Source: Bretschneidera sinensis
Lineage: Eukaryota; Streptophyta; Magnoliopsida; Brassicales; Akaniaceae
Reading direction: 5' to 3'
DNA length: 64,000 bases
Assembly: GCA_023935145.1 (NCBI GenBank)
Contig: CM043698.1
Coordinates: 65,370,001 to 65,434,000 of the forward strand
Every line of letters begins with the position of its first letter. Position 1 is the stretch's first letter. A program made the translations under genes and the position numbers. Under the pieces are notes generated by a model. It saw only the letters and a program-made list of their open reading frames with translations, did not search any database and was not told the origin of the DNA. Of the stretch, positions 1-11,329 are shown one piece after another.

Positions 1-1360
1 CCGATGGCAGCTCCCATGGCAACAAGAACCGGGGTTTCTATGGGAGGTTTCAGCCCGATTTCTCATCTCTTTACTATTTTGCCCTTTGATTTTTTACTAG
101 AAATACTAATGAGTTGTGTGTTCTTCTTTTTGGAAAAAATTGGAGAAGAAAAACGGTTCTTGGCTGGGGTCGTTAGCCTTTACATTTCTCTTTGACGATC
201 TTGGTGAAAAATAGTCTACCAGATATTGTTTTTAGAAAAAGTCCCCAAATTAGAATAGCTAGAGAGAAATTTTGTTTTTCTTGTGTGTAATTTGTGTTTG
301 GCTTCTAGGATTTAGATCGAATGTCCTCATCTTAAGGTAGATGAGGTATATTCTTTCAATCTTTGTAGTTTAGTTGTTAATTTGTTATCATGTGATTGGG
401 ATTTTTGGGATCCAAGTTGCCGTTTGGATCTTTTTTTTTTCATTTACTATGCCCTTTTTTTCTCTTTCTTCTTTCTTTTCCATACACTCTGCTTTGTTCA
501 ATTCTCCAAGTAAACCATAGCCTTAAATCAACGCTTTTCTTTCTCTTTATAGAAAAATGAATCTCAGATCCTCTCTCTGTAAATTGTAACAAAGTTCTTT
601 TTGTAACCTCACTTCCCCTCTGTAAATTTTCCCTATTCTTCTCAATAGAAGCGAAAATTTAGCTTGTCAAGAAGTTTGCAACCCATCTCATTTTTTGATA
701 AATAAAGGTAATTTTTTTTTCTTTCTTCTGCAAATGTTTGCTTTTCAAACAGTTGCAATCTCCTAGTATTGGGTAATGTTTTTTGGAGGAAAAATTTGAA
801 AGAATTTCTTTTTATTAAACAGAAGAATATTTTAATTAGTGGTGGCTTCATCCTCTTAATAAGCTACCAGTTTACTTGGTCTGGAATACCAAGGTATGGA
901 CTATTATACGAAGGAAAGAGAGAGTGAAGGCTTTTCTTGAGTAACATTTCCGTAATGTAAATTCTCTACCATTTAAATGAAGTTTTCCACGCGTTGTAGA
1001 TCTAATAATCCACTGGGTCAAACCGGAGAAAAGCTCCATTGGAGAGGAGATGGACCCTTTATAAATCTATGCAAATTCACAGTTATTATCTCTCTCAAGT
1101 TATTACTATCTTAGAATGAGTTGGAGATTAGGATTATGTTTTTATTGTATTGGTGAATTTGTTTTTAATTTTTATTTAATTTTATTGATTATTTAAGTAT
1201 TAAATTAGTAATATGTATTCATTGTTAACTCAGTCTATTTTTATGTTTAAATTGGTTATTCAGAGAAACTGAGATTATGACTCAATCCATTAAAAAAATA
1301 ATTGGGAATATTTGACTATAAACATGCAAACTTTGTTTTGTGATGAAACATGGAAACTTT
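1..1360. other. Unassigned left edge; possible 3' end of an unidentified gene
   Basis: No gene can be named here. The first ~90 bases have balanced, coding-like composition and run open in more than one plus-strand frame to stops near 87-195. They could be the last exon of a gene starting left of the window. What follows is AT-rich and resembles 3' UTR and intergenic DNA, with an AATAAA-like hexamer near 700. I searched the minus strand here for the missing C-terminal exons of the PAC2 gene at 2516-4122 and did not find them. Confidence 0.25.
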
Positions 1361-1368
1361 GTTCAGAT

Positions 1369-1984
1369 CAGTATTTTAAAAGGCAGCTTCTGGGCACACC
1401 CGGGGCGCGCCCAGAGAGAAAGCGTTTTCAAAATGCCTCAAGGCGTGAAGGGGGGCGTTTCTACTGCTGAGCGTTCACCTTTTGCCTTGGGGCGTACACC
1501 CGGGCGCTCGGGGCATAATTTTTGCTCCACGGGTGCCCAGATGTACACCCCACATTCCTTCTGCTAAGTTCTTGAGTGTCATAGGTCTTAACAACTAAGT
1601 TAGTGTTCTTGTTGTGACATTATTACACTTCATAAATATATAATACATGTTATCTATTTTAATAATAATTACAAACAATTTAATGAATCACTTACAAGTT
1701 ACAAAAATATAGAAATATAAGTTATACTTCATATAATTTATATATTAATATTTATAAAATTATAATCATCCCACTATAGGGAATTAGTAAAGTATTAAAC
1801 CTTAATAAAAATTAATTAATTAATTAAAATTATTTTTATTTTATTATTCTAATTAATTAATTAATTAAAATTATTTTTATTTGATTATTCTAATTAATTA
1901 ATTAATATTGTTTTATTAAAATTTTGAAACACCCCAACACCTGGCAAAACACCTCGCTCAACGCCTTCGCCTCTAAAAATACTG
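1369..1984. mobile_element. hAT-type MITE with 8-bp target site duplication
   Basis: A 616-bp non-autonomous element. The left end begins CAGTATTTTAAAAGGC and the right end is the near-perfect inverted copy (GCCTCTAAAAATACTG). It is flanked by identical 8-bp direct repeats GTTCAGAT at 1361-1368 and 1985-1992, the duplication length of hAT transposases. The left sub-terminal ~190 bp is unusually GC-rich (repeated GGCGT and GGGCG words), while the rest is very AT-rich. An internal tandem repeat of ~50 bp built on TTAATTAA lies at about 1812-1905. No transposase is encoded. It sits in or beyond the 3' part of the PAC2 locus. Confidence 0.88.
1812..1905. repeat. Two-copy AT-rich tandem repeat inside the hAT MITE
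   Basis: Two nearly identical ~50-bp units each contain AATTAATTAATTAATT followed by AAAATTATTTTTATTT. They lie wholly within the MITE and look like replication slippage. Confidence 0.7.
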
Positions 1985-1992
1985 GTTCAGAT

Positions 1993-2515
1993 CAGCAGTT
2001 GACTCTTATTTGCAACAAACAATCATGTTCTTAATTGTTAAGAGAGTTGGAAAATACATATATTCAAATGTTTCAATCATTTTAGTTATCAAATAGTCTA
2101 AACACTAACCATTCAGCATTCAAACACTACATCTTATTGGTTCAACCCTATTCAGATGCTCATTCATTATTCGGCACTTAACACTAAAAAAAAACCACCT
2201 AAATCTCCAAACTAGCATCCGATAATTTAACAGTTCGGTTAAATATTGCAATAGGAACAATTTCTGTTTATTGATAAAATTAAAAAAGATATAAACCGGG
2301 TCACTAGTTCTTTGCCTTAAGGTGTGAGACTAGACAATAAATAATCTCGTTTGTCATCCAATACACAACACAGATGTCTAATTACACTTCAAATTTATTG
2401 TTGGTTAAGTAGTGTGTCTATGAATGCATAGTTCCTTGATAACAATGTTGCACCAAATAGAGAATTTTGAGGCTTATCAAGTACAAAGGGAAGAAAAAGA
2501 TACTGTCATGAATAC
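1993..2515. other. Intron or truncated end of the PAC2 locus
   Basis: Non-coding AT-rich sequence follows the last recognisable PAC2 exon on the minus strand. A good splice donor (GTATTC) lies at the exon end, so this should be intron, but no further exon of the gene is visible to the left. Confidence 0.4.
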
Positions 2516-4122
2516 CTTGACATATCGATTTTTTGCCACCTCCCAAAGTCTAAGCTAGAAAGCACAATAACATGCTTCTTTCCACTGGAAGCAGCAAAAT
2601 CTGCCAAGTTCTTAGCAAATTCGACCATCATCCCCTGTTTGAACGACCACTTAAATTTAAGCCTTCTGTTCTCGATTTGAAATCAGTAAAGCCCAGAAAC
2701 ATATATTTATAAAGAAAATGAAGCAGTATAAAAGTTCAAGCAAGGACTAATGTCACCTAGGCAATGTCCAATAAACAAAGAGTAGTTGTCATTAAGTGTT
2801 TCCAGAGACAAGTATAAAATTGTTAAGTGTGACCAAATACAGAATGAACTCAAGTTACAACATCCTCTTCAACATGTCTATTCCTAAGATAGGACACACT
2901 TAATGTCAAGTCCCAAAAATTTGCTTTCTATAGTCACTATGTACAAGAAGAAAACAGACTCATCACTCACAATTAGAAGTGTTATCTAAAAATGGGTAAC
3001 AGCAACACTAAATATGCGCTGTGAATTTCACACACTTTTCTTTACATTTTCTTTACAGTTCATTAGTTTGAAATGTTATCATACAACCGATACTTTCTGC
3101 AAGAGAAACAATCCAACTGAAAAAAAAAATTTGCAACTATGCATAATTCGAAAATGAAGCTTACCGAATCTAAGTAATACCTTAACAACTGGGGATCTTT
3201 GCTGGAGAAGAGCCAAGGCATTAGAAGGCGACTCATAAGCTGCAAACCAAAATAAAAATTGCTTTACTCTATGCTTTTATCAACAGGCACACAAGCAATG
3301 CAGACTAGTAAAGTTAGGCAAAAAGCATTCTAATACTTACCCATGCTTTCATATATAAAATGGAATTCAAACTAACAAAATTTACACAAAAAGCAGTAAA
3401 GTGTTTATTCAATGATTTCTTCAATACCAACACCCAAGAAAATATCAACCAGTAAAGCATACAAGAATACGCATTAAGAAATGGATTACAGAAACAAAAC
3501 TAATGCCTAAATTTGAACCTTTACATCATATTTAAAGTGGAAAAATACCCATTAGTCTAAACTTAAAGCAGCTATCCACAAGAAGATATGATGTGTTTTT
3601 GCGTGAGAGAGAGGGGGCACCTTCAAGAGGAAGAGCGAGCTCGCCATGAGGAATTGGGCCATAAGCATCATTACCAACACAAGGAAGCACAAAGGGATCA
3701 TCAAAATACCCAACTCTTTCTGCCGTCATTGATGATACCAAAAGATCCATTGCTAGCTGCCCCACATTCCCTATTGATAACGCAGGCTGAACAAAAACAA
3801 TAATTAAGAGCAAAACTATCACAACCCTAACTTTTCGTTCGGTTCCCTAGAAACGGAAATTCAGAGGGAAATATTTTAATATCTGTTTCTTTTTCTGTTT
3901 CACTTCATTTATTTTCCTACTGTTTTCTCAGGAATCAAACGGAGCTCTCAAATGAAAAACAAATAATTCTTTTTTAATTATAAACAACAACAACGATAAC
4001 AAAATTAACACGAACAAATGACAACAACAACAACAAAAAAAGCCCTAAAAATCTTAACTAACCAGAAGTAGAGTCGAGCATTCTTCGTGTAAATGTTTGC
4101 CTTCTTCGAGAACAAATTCCAT
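2516..4122 (-). CDS. PAC2: Proteasome assembly chaperone 2 (PAC2) homologue, first four exons
   Basis: PAC2 pairs with PAC1 and promotes assembly of the alpha ring of the 20S proteasome. Four exons read cleanly on the minus strand: 4122-4063 (20 codons from ATG, starting MEFVLEEGKHLHEE), 3786-3621, 3239-3181 and 2634-2516. All have GT-AG borders and their phases join without a break. Exon 2 has the family stretch PALSIGNVGQLAMDLL and the hallmark VLPCVGNDAYGP. Exon 3 ends QQRSPVVK. Exon 4 has GMMVEFAKNLADF and VIVLSSLDFGRW. The last exon ends in phase 2 at a good donor. The C-terminal half of the family is not found in the 2.5 kb to the left, so the gene is either truncated or has a very long next intron. 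No stop or frameshift is seen in the visible part. Identification is by motif recognition, not a database search. Confidence 0.85.
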
Positions 4123-5429
4123 ATTCAAAAGAAAAAATATGTTTATGTTGAATTAGCTGCTTTTCTCTTTTGATCAGTGAGTGGCATTTAGATTTTGACT
4201 GTGTATGTTGCAGAGTCCATGTTTTTGAACTTGAAGAGCAAGATAGCTCTTTTGGGCTTAAGAATGGGACAATGGGCTTTCCTTTGGTATCTCGATTATG
4301 ATGTTACTTGGCTTCAGCTGAGCTTTTACTATTCGTATGGGCTCTGACCTGTTCTACCAACCCTAAGAGCCCATTTAGAATGCTGGGTTTGAGAAGCTAA
4401 GACAAAATTGATAACATTTGGGCTAAGATGTGACGAAGGGAATGAGATTTGATTTTTGTTCATTTGTTTAATAATAAATGATTTTATCAGTTAATCAACA
4501 ATCATAATAATTATAATAATATTATGAAAATTATCTACTTTGAAATTTTTATCGGAATAAGATATCATTTGACTTTTTTTTGGTTAGAGGGTATAGTTTG
4601 ACTTAGTAGTAAAATTGTTGTGGTTTAAAAAATTGATTATTGAAACGGTTTATGATAAAAAAAACAGTAAAAATTGTTTAACATTTGATAAAACAACAGT
4701 AAAAATAGTTTTCTCAATCCAAATTAATTTTTTTAAAAATATAAAATATTTCATAAACCGTTATATAAATGATATTTAGTATAACTTTTATTTATATAAA
4801 ATAAAAAATCATTACATAAACTTTCTAACGATAATATATCATTGTTATTAATTATTGTTTTTAAGATATCCAATCGATAGCTAATCATTTGCTATGATTA
4901 TTAATTACAGTTATTATTGATGATTTATTAAATTGGATTTGTTTCAACAACTGTCCAAAATTAGAACTTCTAATCCATAGATTTATGTACAGGTAGCCGA
5001 CAGTAGGAAGACTTATACAAGGCAAAACCTTGGATTAAAGTCAGTTACATGATGACTTGCTAAACATTACTCACCACACAGGAATTGAAGTACTATTGAA
5101 CTTGATGGCGGAAGTTTTTCCAAATATATGAAAGTCATAAGCGTTTGATGGACAGGAGATTTGGAAACGATAAAATAGAATAAAATATATAAATAGGAAA
5201 ATGAAATATCTCATTATACTTTCAAAGTCGGATGTATTTTAAGACGATATTATCTTGTCGTCATCGAGTACTGCTGTATTTTCAAATAATCCTTCAAATG
5301 GTCATGCATCTGGTTAGTTTCTGGTTGGTCAAATGGATTAACGGTGCATTTTAGAGTACTGTATTGGTGTCAAAAGTACTGAGACCAAAAGAGCTGTGAG
5401 AAGTGTTGTTGCTAAAAGCTCAGTGTAGC
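4123..5429. other. PAC2 upstream region and intergenic DNA
   Basis: The first few hundred bases right of the PAC2 start codon are its 5' UTR and promoter. The rest is AT-rich with no convincing ORF. The last ~80 bases (runs such as GTTGTTGCTAAAAGC), together with the sequence right of E1 (GTAGCGTTTGATAAAC), resemble an older small repeat into which E1 inserted. Confidence 0.4.
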
Positions 5430-5932
5430 TGTTGATAACGAAAATCTACTGCTGAGTTGGAGGTCTGGGATTCCAAGGTTTGCGGAGAGAAAGAGTGATA
5501 AACTAAGGAGTCACCGAAAGAAAGAAGGTGGTGCTTCTGAAGACTCTTCAATGCCTTTGTTAGTGCAAGGTCTTGAGAAAATGGAGAGGATTATCGTATT
5601 AGTGTTTTTGGTAATGAACTTGAACTGAGTTGAGATTTGCGTACCTTGGTCTTTTTATAGTGGTTCAGGGAGCAAGTTTATCACGTGCTCCGGACGGCGC
5701 GATCCCTGAGATCCCGCTTTTCTGGTGAGGGGTCAGTTGCGTGTTCAGGGATGGCACAATCCCTGAAATCTTGCTTCTATTTTTGCATGTGAGAAGTTTG
5801 TGAATGATTACGGCCTCGTCACCTGCTCGGCTATATGCCTGTTATTGACACAGTCACGTGTCATCCGGTCATTGGAGAGAGATCTATCCACGTGTCACCA
5901 GGCTACCGGAGAGTGAATTATTTACTACACCA
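5430..5932 (-). repeat. E1 3' LTR
   Basis: It matches the other E1 LTR along its length but with many substitutions, for example in the stretch after the shared ATCACGTGCTCC. It begins at TGTTGATAACG and ends TACACCA. On the minus strand it carries the element TATA box (TATAAAAAG). Divergence from 15530-16034 is visible by eye, so the insertion is old. Confidence 0.9.
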
Positions 5933-5951
5933 GAGGCCCCCCACTTCTTTA
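5933..5951 (-). other. E1 polypurine tract
   Basis: Read on the minus strand, a purine-rich run containing AAGAAGTGGGGGGCC abuts the 3' LTR. It is the expected plus-strand primer for reverse transcription. E2 has the equivalent GGGAGTGAGGGGCC. Confidence 0.75.
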
Positions 5952-6020
5952 AGTATATTTATATGCTTGGGGAAGTATAATGGAACTTGGTGCCGTTGGT
6001 TGCGCGTTTCGGTCTGTGAA

Positions 6021-6885
6021 GCTTGGGGCCGAGCATATGAGCCTCAGTCAAAATGCTCAGCCTTGGAGATATGAGATTGGGCATATAAGCCTTAGTCAAA
6101 ATGCTCGGCCTTGGAAACATGGGACAGAGCATTTGAGCAGCAGTTAAAATGCTCGGACTTAGATATATGGGACCGAGCATTTGAGCAATAGTCAAAATGC
6201 TCGCCCTTGGAGACATGGGACTGAGCATTTTAGAAGCAGTCAAAATGCTTGGCATTGGAGACATGGGACCGAGCATTTGAGCAGCGGTCAGAATGCTCAG
6301 CCTTGGATACATAAGACAGAGCATTTAAGCCTCAGTCAAAATGCTCGGCCTTGGAGACATGAGATCGAGCATACGTGCCCAATCAAAATGCTCAGTCTTG
6401 GAGACATGGGACCGAGCATATGAGCAGCAGTCAAAATGCTCGGTCTTGGAGACATGGATTCAAGCATTTAAACAATAGTCAAAATGCTCAGCCTTGGAGA
6501 CATAGGACCGAGCATTTGAGTAATAGTCAAAATGCTCGGCTTTGAAGACATGGGACTGAGAATTTGAGCAGTATTCAAAATGCTCAGCCTTGGAGACATG
6601 GGATCGATTATTTGAGCAACAGTCAAAATGCACGGCCTTGGAGACATGGGACCAAGCATTTGAGCCTCAGTTAAAATGCTCGACCTTAGAGACATGGGAC
6701 CAAGCATTTGAGCAACAGTCAAAATCCTAGGCCTTGGAGATATGGGACCGAGCATTTGAGAAACAGTCAAAATGCTCGGCCTTAGAGACAAGGGACCAAG
6801 CATTTGAGCCTCAGTCAAAATGCTCAACCTTTGAGACATGGAACCGAGCATACGTGCCACAGCAAAAATGTTCGGTCTTGTAGAT
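6021..6885. repeat. 48-bp tandem array of E1 (~18 units)
   Basis: The unit is 48 bp, shown by regular spacing of GAGCATTTGAGC (for example 6127, 6175, 6223). Each unit also holds TCAAAATGCTCGGCC and TTGGAGACATGGGACC. Every unit contains two inverted copies of the word GAGCAT/ATGCTC. Because 48 is a multiple of three, several frames stay open and yield 16-residue repeat 'proteins'; these are by-products. E2 has a shorter array of the same unit in the same place. Confidence 0.9.
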
Positions 6886-7119
6886 CTTTGACGAGGAGTG
6901 GGCCTACACGGTTTCTTAGGCTCATAGAAGACTTTTTTGCTTTGGCCCATAGAAGACTTTTTTGCTTTGGGCTCATTGAAAAGCCTTTGGGCTGTTCCAG
7001 AATTCTCATTAGAGACATTCAATGCTGGAGCGTTAGACCATTCTAGAACATTAAATGTTGGAGTGTGCGCTTTCGTTTCGTGGAATGTAATGGTGGCGCA
7101 CACTCTTGATGGTACGCCT

Positions 7120-7462
7120 TCAGTAGCTTTGGGGAGTGTAACGACACATTGGTTATACCAAACATTATGTCTTTATAGTTGGGGAAAGTTAATTTCCCTC
7201 GTTAATCACCCCCGAACTTCTACATAAGAGATGAGTTTCCTCTCATTTCTTCACTTCACTTCATTTGCATTCAGAGAAAAATTTTGAGAGCATTCGGAGT
7301 CAGCTAGAGATTAAAATCCCTTGGAGTTTGCTAGAGTTTGAGAGCCTTTTGTCATGGGGAGGATTGAGGTTTGAGCAAGAAGAGATCTATCTTTAGGTTT
7401 GAACCGCTTGGAGTTGTCGTAGGGTTCTACCTTTGGTGAGTTTTCCCTTTCCCATTATTATA
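7120..7462 (+). promoter_or_regulatory. Promoter and leader of the E1 antisense gene
   Basis: The sequence upstream of the antisense ORF is conserved with E2: a CTCGTTAATCAC-like block, a TATA-like element (CTACATAAGAG here, AATATAAGGG in E2), then CACTTCACTTCATTT and a short leader. Conservation of this non-coding stretch suggests the antisense gene has its own promoter. Confidence 0.5.
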
Positions 7463-9500
7463 ATGACTTCCATAGATAATTATCATGATAGATCTAGTGG
7501 TAGTTGTAGTGGTAGTAGTAGTGAGGACAACCATGAACTGTCTAGAGAGTTGAACGACGCTATAGGTCTGGACCGAGCCTCTAGTGAGGATGAAACCTCA
7601 TGGAGTGACGACACTCGAGAGGGGCCATTGGCAATGGTTCCCTATGGGGCTGGGGAAAAGGAAGAGGAGGAGGAAGATAATGTTTTGGCCAAGTTAATGG
7701 GGGATATAAGGGTAGAAGAGAGGGTGTAGTGGTCATTCGCGGTGAATTATGTGCCAAATAAATTGGAAGTGGAGGAGTTTGAGGTCATCAGGCGCGTGTA
7801 CCGTATTCTGGAATAGTACACCTTGAAGAATGTTGGTGTTGGGGAGAGGGCTTATGATGTCCTTTCAAGCCAAGCACCCTTTGAGATATGTGTTTATGAA
7901 CAGTACATGAAGGCCTAGCTCAGATTCCTACTCCATCATTTCCTCTGCTTTGTGCTGAGGTTCTTTGACACAGCGTTGTGCCAACTGGTGCCCAATTATG
8001 TGCGTCTAATTATGGCATTCATTTGTGTTTGCTCAGATGTGAAAGGGCTAATGAACAGTAATGTTTTTAAAGCCCATTTCCAAATTAGTAAGCATGGCCA
8101 GCACGGGTGGGTCATGAATAGCTCCAGAGATAGGAAGGGGCTCCTGAAGAAGAAACCCACCTCCATCAAGCAGTGGAAGAAAGCCTTCTTCTACGTCCAA
8201 AGCAAGAAAAGCTTCGTGGTTCCACTGTCCTGGAATCTAGACCATGCGAGGAAGTGCAAGAAACCGTACCTCATGCACCACGAGTAAGAGATGTTGAAGG
8301 CTATGTGGTTGTTGCACCCATTGACGTGTGCGTCTTGTATGACAGTGAGGAACTGGCGAGCGCGACCTCTGTCCTCGCTTTCTTAAGGGGACTTTAGAAA
8401 GTAGTATATACTGAAGTGCTTATACTCTTATAATTTCATAAATTCTTTGTTTTCAGTTACTCATACTTGTATTTTTTGCTGAGCAGAATAGAAGCTACAA
8501 CCAAAGCTAAGAAGAGGGCGAAGAAGATGGCTCAGAAGAGGAAGAAGACTGCTCAAGCTGAGAAGCAGCCTACACAGACCCAAGGGTTGAGAAAGTGGCT
8601 GCGGGCTCCCTCTCCCATCCTTATTGAGGTGGAGACCTCAACCCCCTCCAAGCCCTTATCTGAGCCGAGGGATATCTCATCTGTAACTCTGCCTGTGCAG
8701 ACACGACCCTCATCTTCATCCCAAAGGGCTTCTTCTGAGGCCGGGGTCTTTATGCCCAACTTGGGCTTAAAGATAGATGACTCCATTTTTGCTCATGCAA
8801 GATTCACTCGAGAGTACCTCGTATTGGGTATCCCTCCGTGTAATGTGATTGAGCTCGAGAAAAAGCCCATTGAGAGCCTTTACTCCATCGCCAAGGTTTT
8901 AGCCAGTGTAGTGAATGAGATGTTGTCGCGTCACTGCTTAGTTATGAGCGACAAGCTTACCCGGTGCCAGTGAAAGCTGGACAACAACTGCAGGGCTCTT
9001 TGGAAGGAGCTCACTTGAGCAAAGAGGGTGCTGACCAGGCCAAGGCAAAAACCATGGAATAGAAAGAGGCCATGCGCAAAGAAAGGGATGCTGCCATGGC
9101 CTCCGAGCATAAGCTGAGGCGAGACATGGAGGAGGCCATCAGAAAGGCCATGGAGGACACCATGGCCGGCATCAAGAACTCCTCTTCCTACCGAAAGGCC
9201 ATGGAGGAAGAGGTCGGGCTCCAGTTTCTCGAAGGGTTCTTGGAGGCTAAGAGGAAGGTTGAGGCATTAAACCCTCTGGTCGACTTCTTAGCCCTCGAGC
9301 TTGCCACCTCGGGGGATGAAGACAGGGCCCTGGCGGGTGGATCTAGAATCGAAGAAGAGGCCCAACTGATTGGCACCGCGGTAGAGGCTGCATCCGATGA
9401 GGAGGTCAACCTCTTAGGACTTGGAGCTTTTTCTTCTTTCTTTTCTTTTTGTAGATTGAGGTCGATAGTGCCTCACTTTTCTTATAATTATATTATTTAA
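7463..9500 (+). pseudogene. E1 antisense gene (putative gypsy-type transposon protein), decayed
   Basis: This gene runs opposite to gag-pol, between integrase and the 3' LTR. From the ATG at 7463 (MTSIDNYHDRSS) it encodes an acidic, serine-rich N-terminus. A domain follows with LAMVPYGAG, PNYVRLIMAFICV and VFKAHFQISKHGQHGW. After an apparent intron (~8400-8487) comes a lysine-rich stretch and a coiled coil (EEAIRKAMEDTM), ending near FLEGFLEAKRKVEALNPL. The middle domain resembles the plant 'putative gypsy type transposon' family (Transposase_28), whose function is unknown. Stops at about 7728, 7815 and 7917 correspond to sense codons in the E2 copy, so the gene is dead here. Its other exons align with E2 at 56949-59012. 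Confidence 0.75.
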
Positions 9501-9509
9501 TGAAATTTC

Positions 9510-10020
9510 TCTTTTTCACCTTATCGCCTTTTGTCAAACTTTTGATTTTTCGTTGTTATTGGTGAGAATGACCGAGATGAGGTAACCTCAGCAAGGGTCC
9601 TTTAAAAGAGTTGATTAAGTTCACACTCCTCCAATGCCTTAACAAAAAAACTTATTTGCCCTTTACAAAATTATTTGCTCTAATGATAAGCAGTCAGTGT
9701 CTAAACCAATATCAATAACTATTCATTCCTTCTTATTCTAGTCCAGCCATAGGCTTTAATTCTTGCCGGTCTAAATTATCAGAATTTTTCAAGTTATCAA
9801 AGCTGCTGGTCTTGATTCAATACTTGATGATATTGATGTAGAGTTAGGATTTATGGAACCATATACTACTTTTGTTACCACTACATCAGCTACATCCCTT
9901 GCTAAAGTTTTGACTAATGATGAAATTAAAGCAGTCTTTGCCACCATCACATCTTGAACAACTCTCTCTTGAATTCTCACAAGATATGAATTCAAAAGTT
10001 GCATTGCCAACTCATGTGAA
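9510..10020. other. Segment of E1 without counterpart in E2
   Basis: Between the end of the antisense gene and integrase, E1 carries ~400 bp not seen at the equivalent point in E2 (near 59100-59220). A 73-residue minus-strand ORF (9789-10010) lies within it. I do not recognise it. It could be captured host DNA or a small insertion. Confidence 0.4.
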
Positions 10021-10039
10021 GCATGGAACTCGAGGGGTG

Positions 10040-11310
10040 TATATTATTGATTAAATTTTTTGAGGTTCTTTACGTTCCAAGTGTGAGGGATGGGCTTGCT
10101 ATTCAACTATTCAAGCTCAAAAGTGCCGGCACGATAAACACTTTTGATATGATACGGGCCTTCTTAGTTTGGAATGAGTATCCCCTTTTCTCGAGGACAA
10201 GAAACTTATTTTTTCGTAAAATAATATCATGTAGCTTAACGCTTCTCTCTCGGACTCGAGAGTTGTAGTACCTAACCATTCTCTACTGATAAGCGGCTAA
10301 TCGAATCTGAACTTTGTCTCGAGCTTCTTCGATAAGATCAACGTTCATCTTTAGGCTTCTTCATTGTTAGCTCGCTCGAAGTTTTGTACTCGTAACAAAG
10401 GCACTCCGTTCTCTAAGGGGATGGCTGCTTCGGAGCCGTACGTCATAAAGAATGGAGTTTCTCACGTGAGGGTTCGAGCGGTGGTTTGATAAGATCACAG
10501 TACGTTCGAAAAATGGTTGATCCACTATTTTCGGCTTTGTCTAGTCTTTTCTTGATGCCCTACAAGAGTGTCTTGTTGGTCATCTCGGCTTGCCTATTAG
10601 CTTGTAGATACCCTACAGAAGAGAATCAATACTCGATACGAAGCTCTTCACAGAATGCCTTGAATTGGGCGTTGTCAAAGTGTTTACTATTATCAGTGAA
10701 AATTATCTGGGGTATACCGAACCGACATACAATGGACTTCCAGAAAAAACCTCGAGCTTGATGATCCGCTATACTGGCAAATAGTTCTGCCTCTACCCAC
10801 TTGGTGAAGTAATCTATTGCTATGATAAGATGTTTTCTCTGGCCGAGCGCCCTAGTGAAAGGACCAATGAGATCCATTCCCTACATAGCTAAGGGAAGTG
10901 GGCTCGTGATCGAGGTAAAAAGGTTTGTCGGCTTGTGGAGCACAAGAGAGTACTATTGATCGCTTCTGCATCTCTTGACTAATTTCACGACATCTCTCTG
11001 CATTTTAGGCCATTAGTATCCTTGAAAGAATACTTTGAAAGCTAATGCCCAGCTTCCCAAGTGATTCCTGCATACCCTTTCGTTAACTTCATGAAGAGTG
11101 TAATTAGCCTCGGTAGGCCTGAGACACTTCAAATAAGGCGTCGTGAAACCTTTTTTTGTATAACTGCTTATCTATGATGGTGTATCGGGAAGCACGTGAG
11201 ATAAGTTTTCTAACTTCGCTATTCTGTTCAGGAAGCAGACCATCACATAAATACAAAAGGATCAGATCTACCAATGTTTTTCCTTCGGCTATGGGTAAGA
11301 TAGGCACTTT
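10040..11310 (-). pseudogene. E1 integrase
   Basis: Minus-strand reading gives a retroviral-type integrase core. MDLIGPFTRALGQRKH, then IDYFTKWVEAELFAS (first catalytic Asp) and IIFTDNSKHFDNAQFK (second Asp) lie in the open stretch 10877-10626. The zinc-binding upstream part (10900-11300) and the C-terminus are broken by stops. It would have joined element cDNA to the chromosome. Confidence 0.8.
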
Positions 11311-11329
11311 ATCGATGCTTGGGGCAGCG

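Noticed and set aside
4..195. 63-residue ORF at the left edge
   Set aside because: More than one frame is open there and none shows a family; reported only as a possible gene end.
1340..1567. 75-residue plus-strand ORF
   Set aside because: It crosses the hAT MITE border and covers its GC-rich end; open only because GC-rich DNA has few stops.
6021..6885. Possible CRISPR-like array of regular repeats
   Set aside because: Units are contiguous with no unique spacers, in a plant retrotransposon; it is a plain tandem repeat.
5959..7103. Long minus-strand ORFs with a 16-residue repeat (ILTAAQMLGPMSPRPS type)
   Set aside because: They are translations of the 48-bp tandem array. A period divisible by three keeps several frames open on both strands, and no start context or conserved extension supports a protein.
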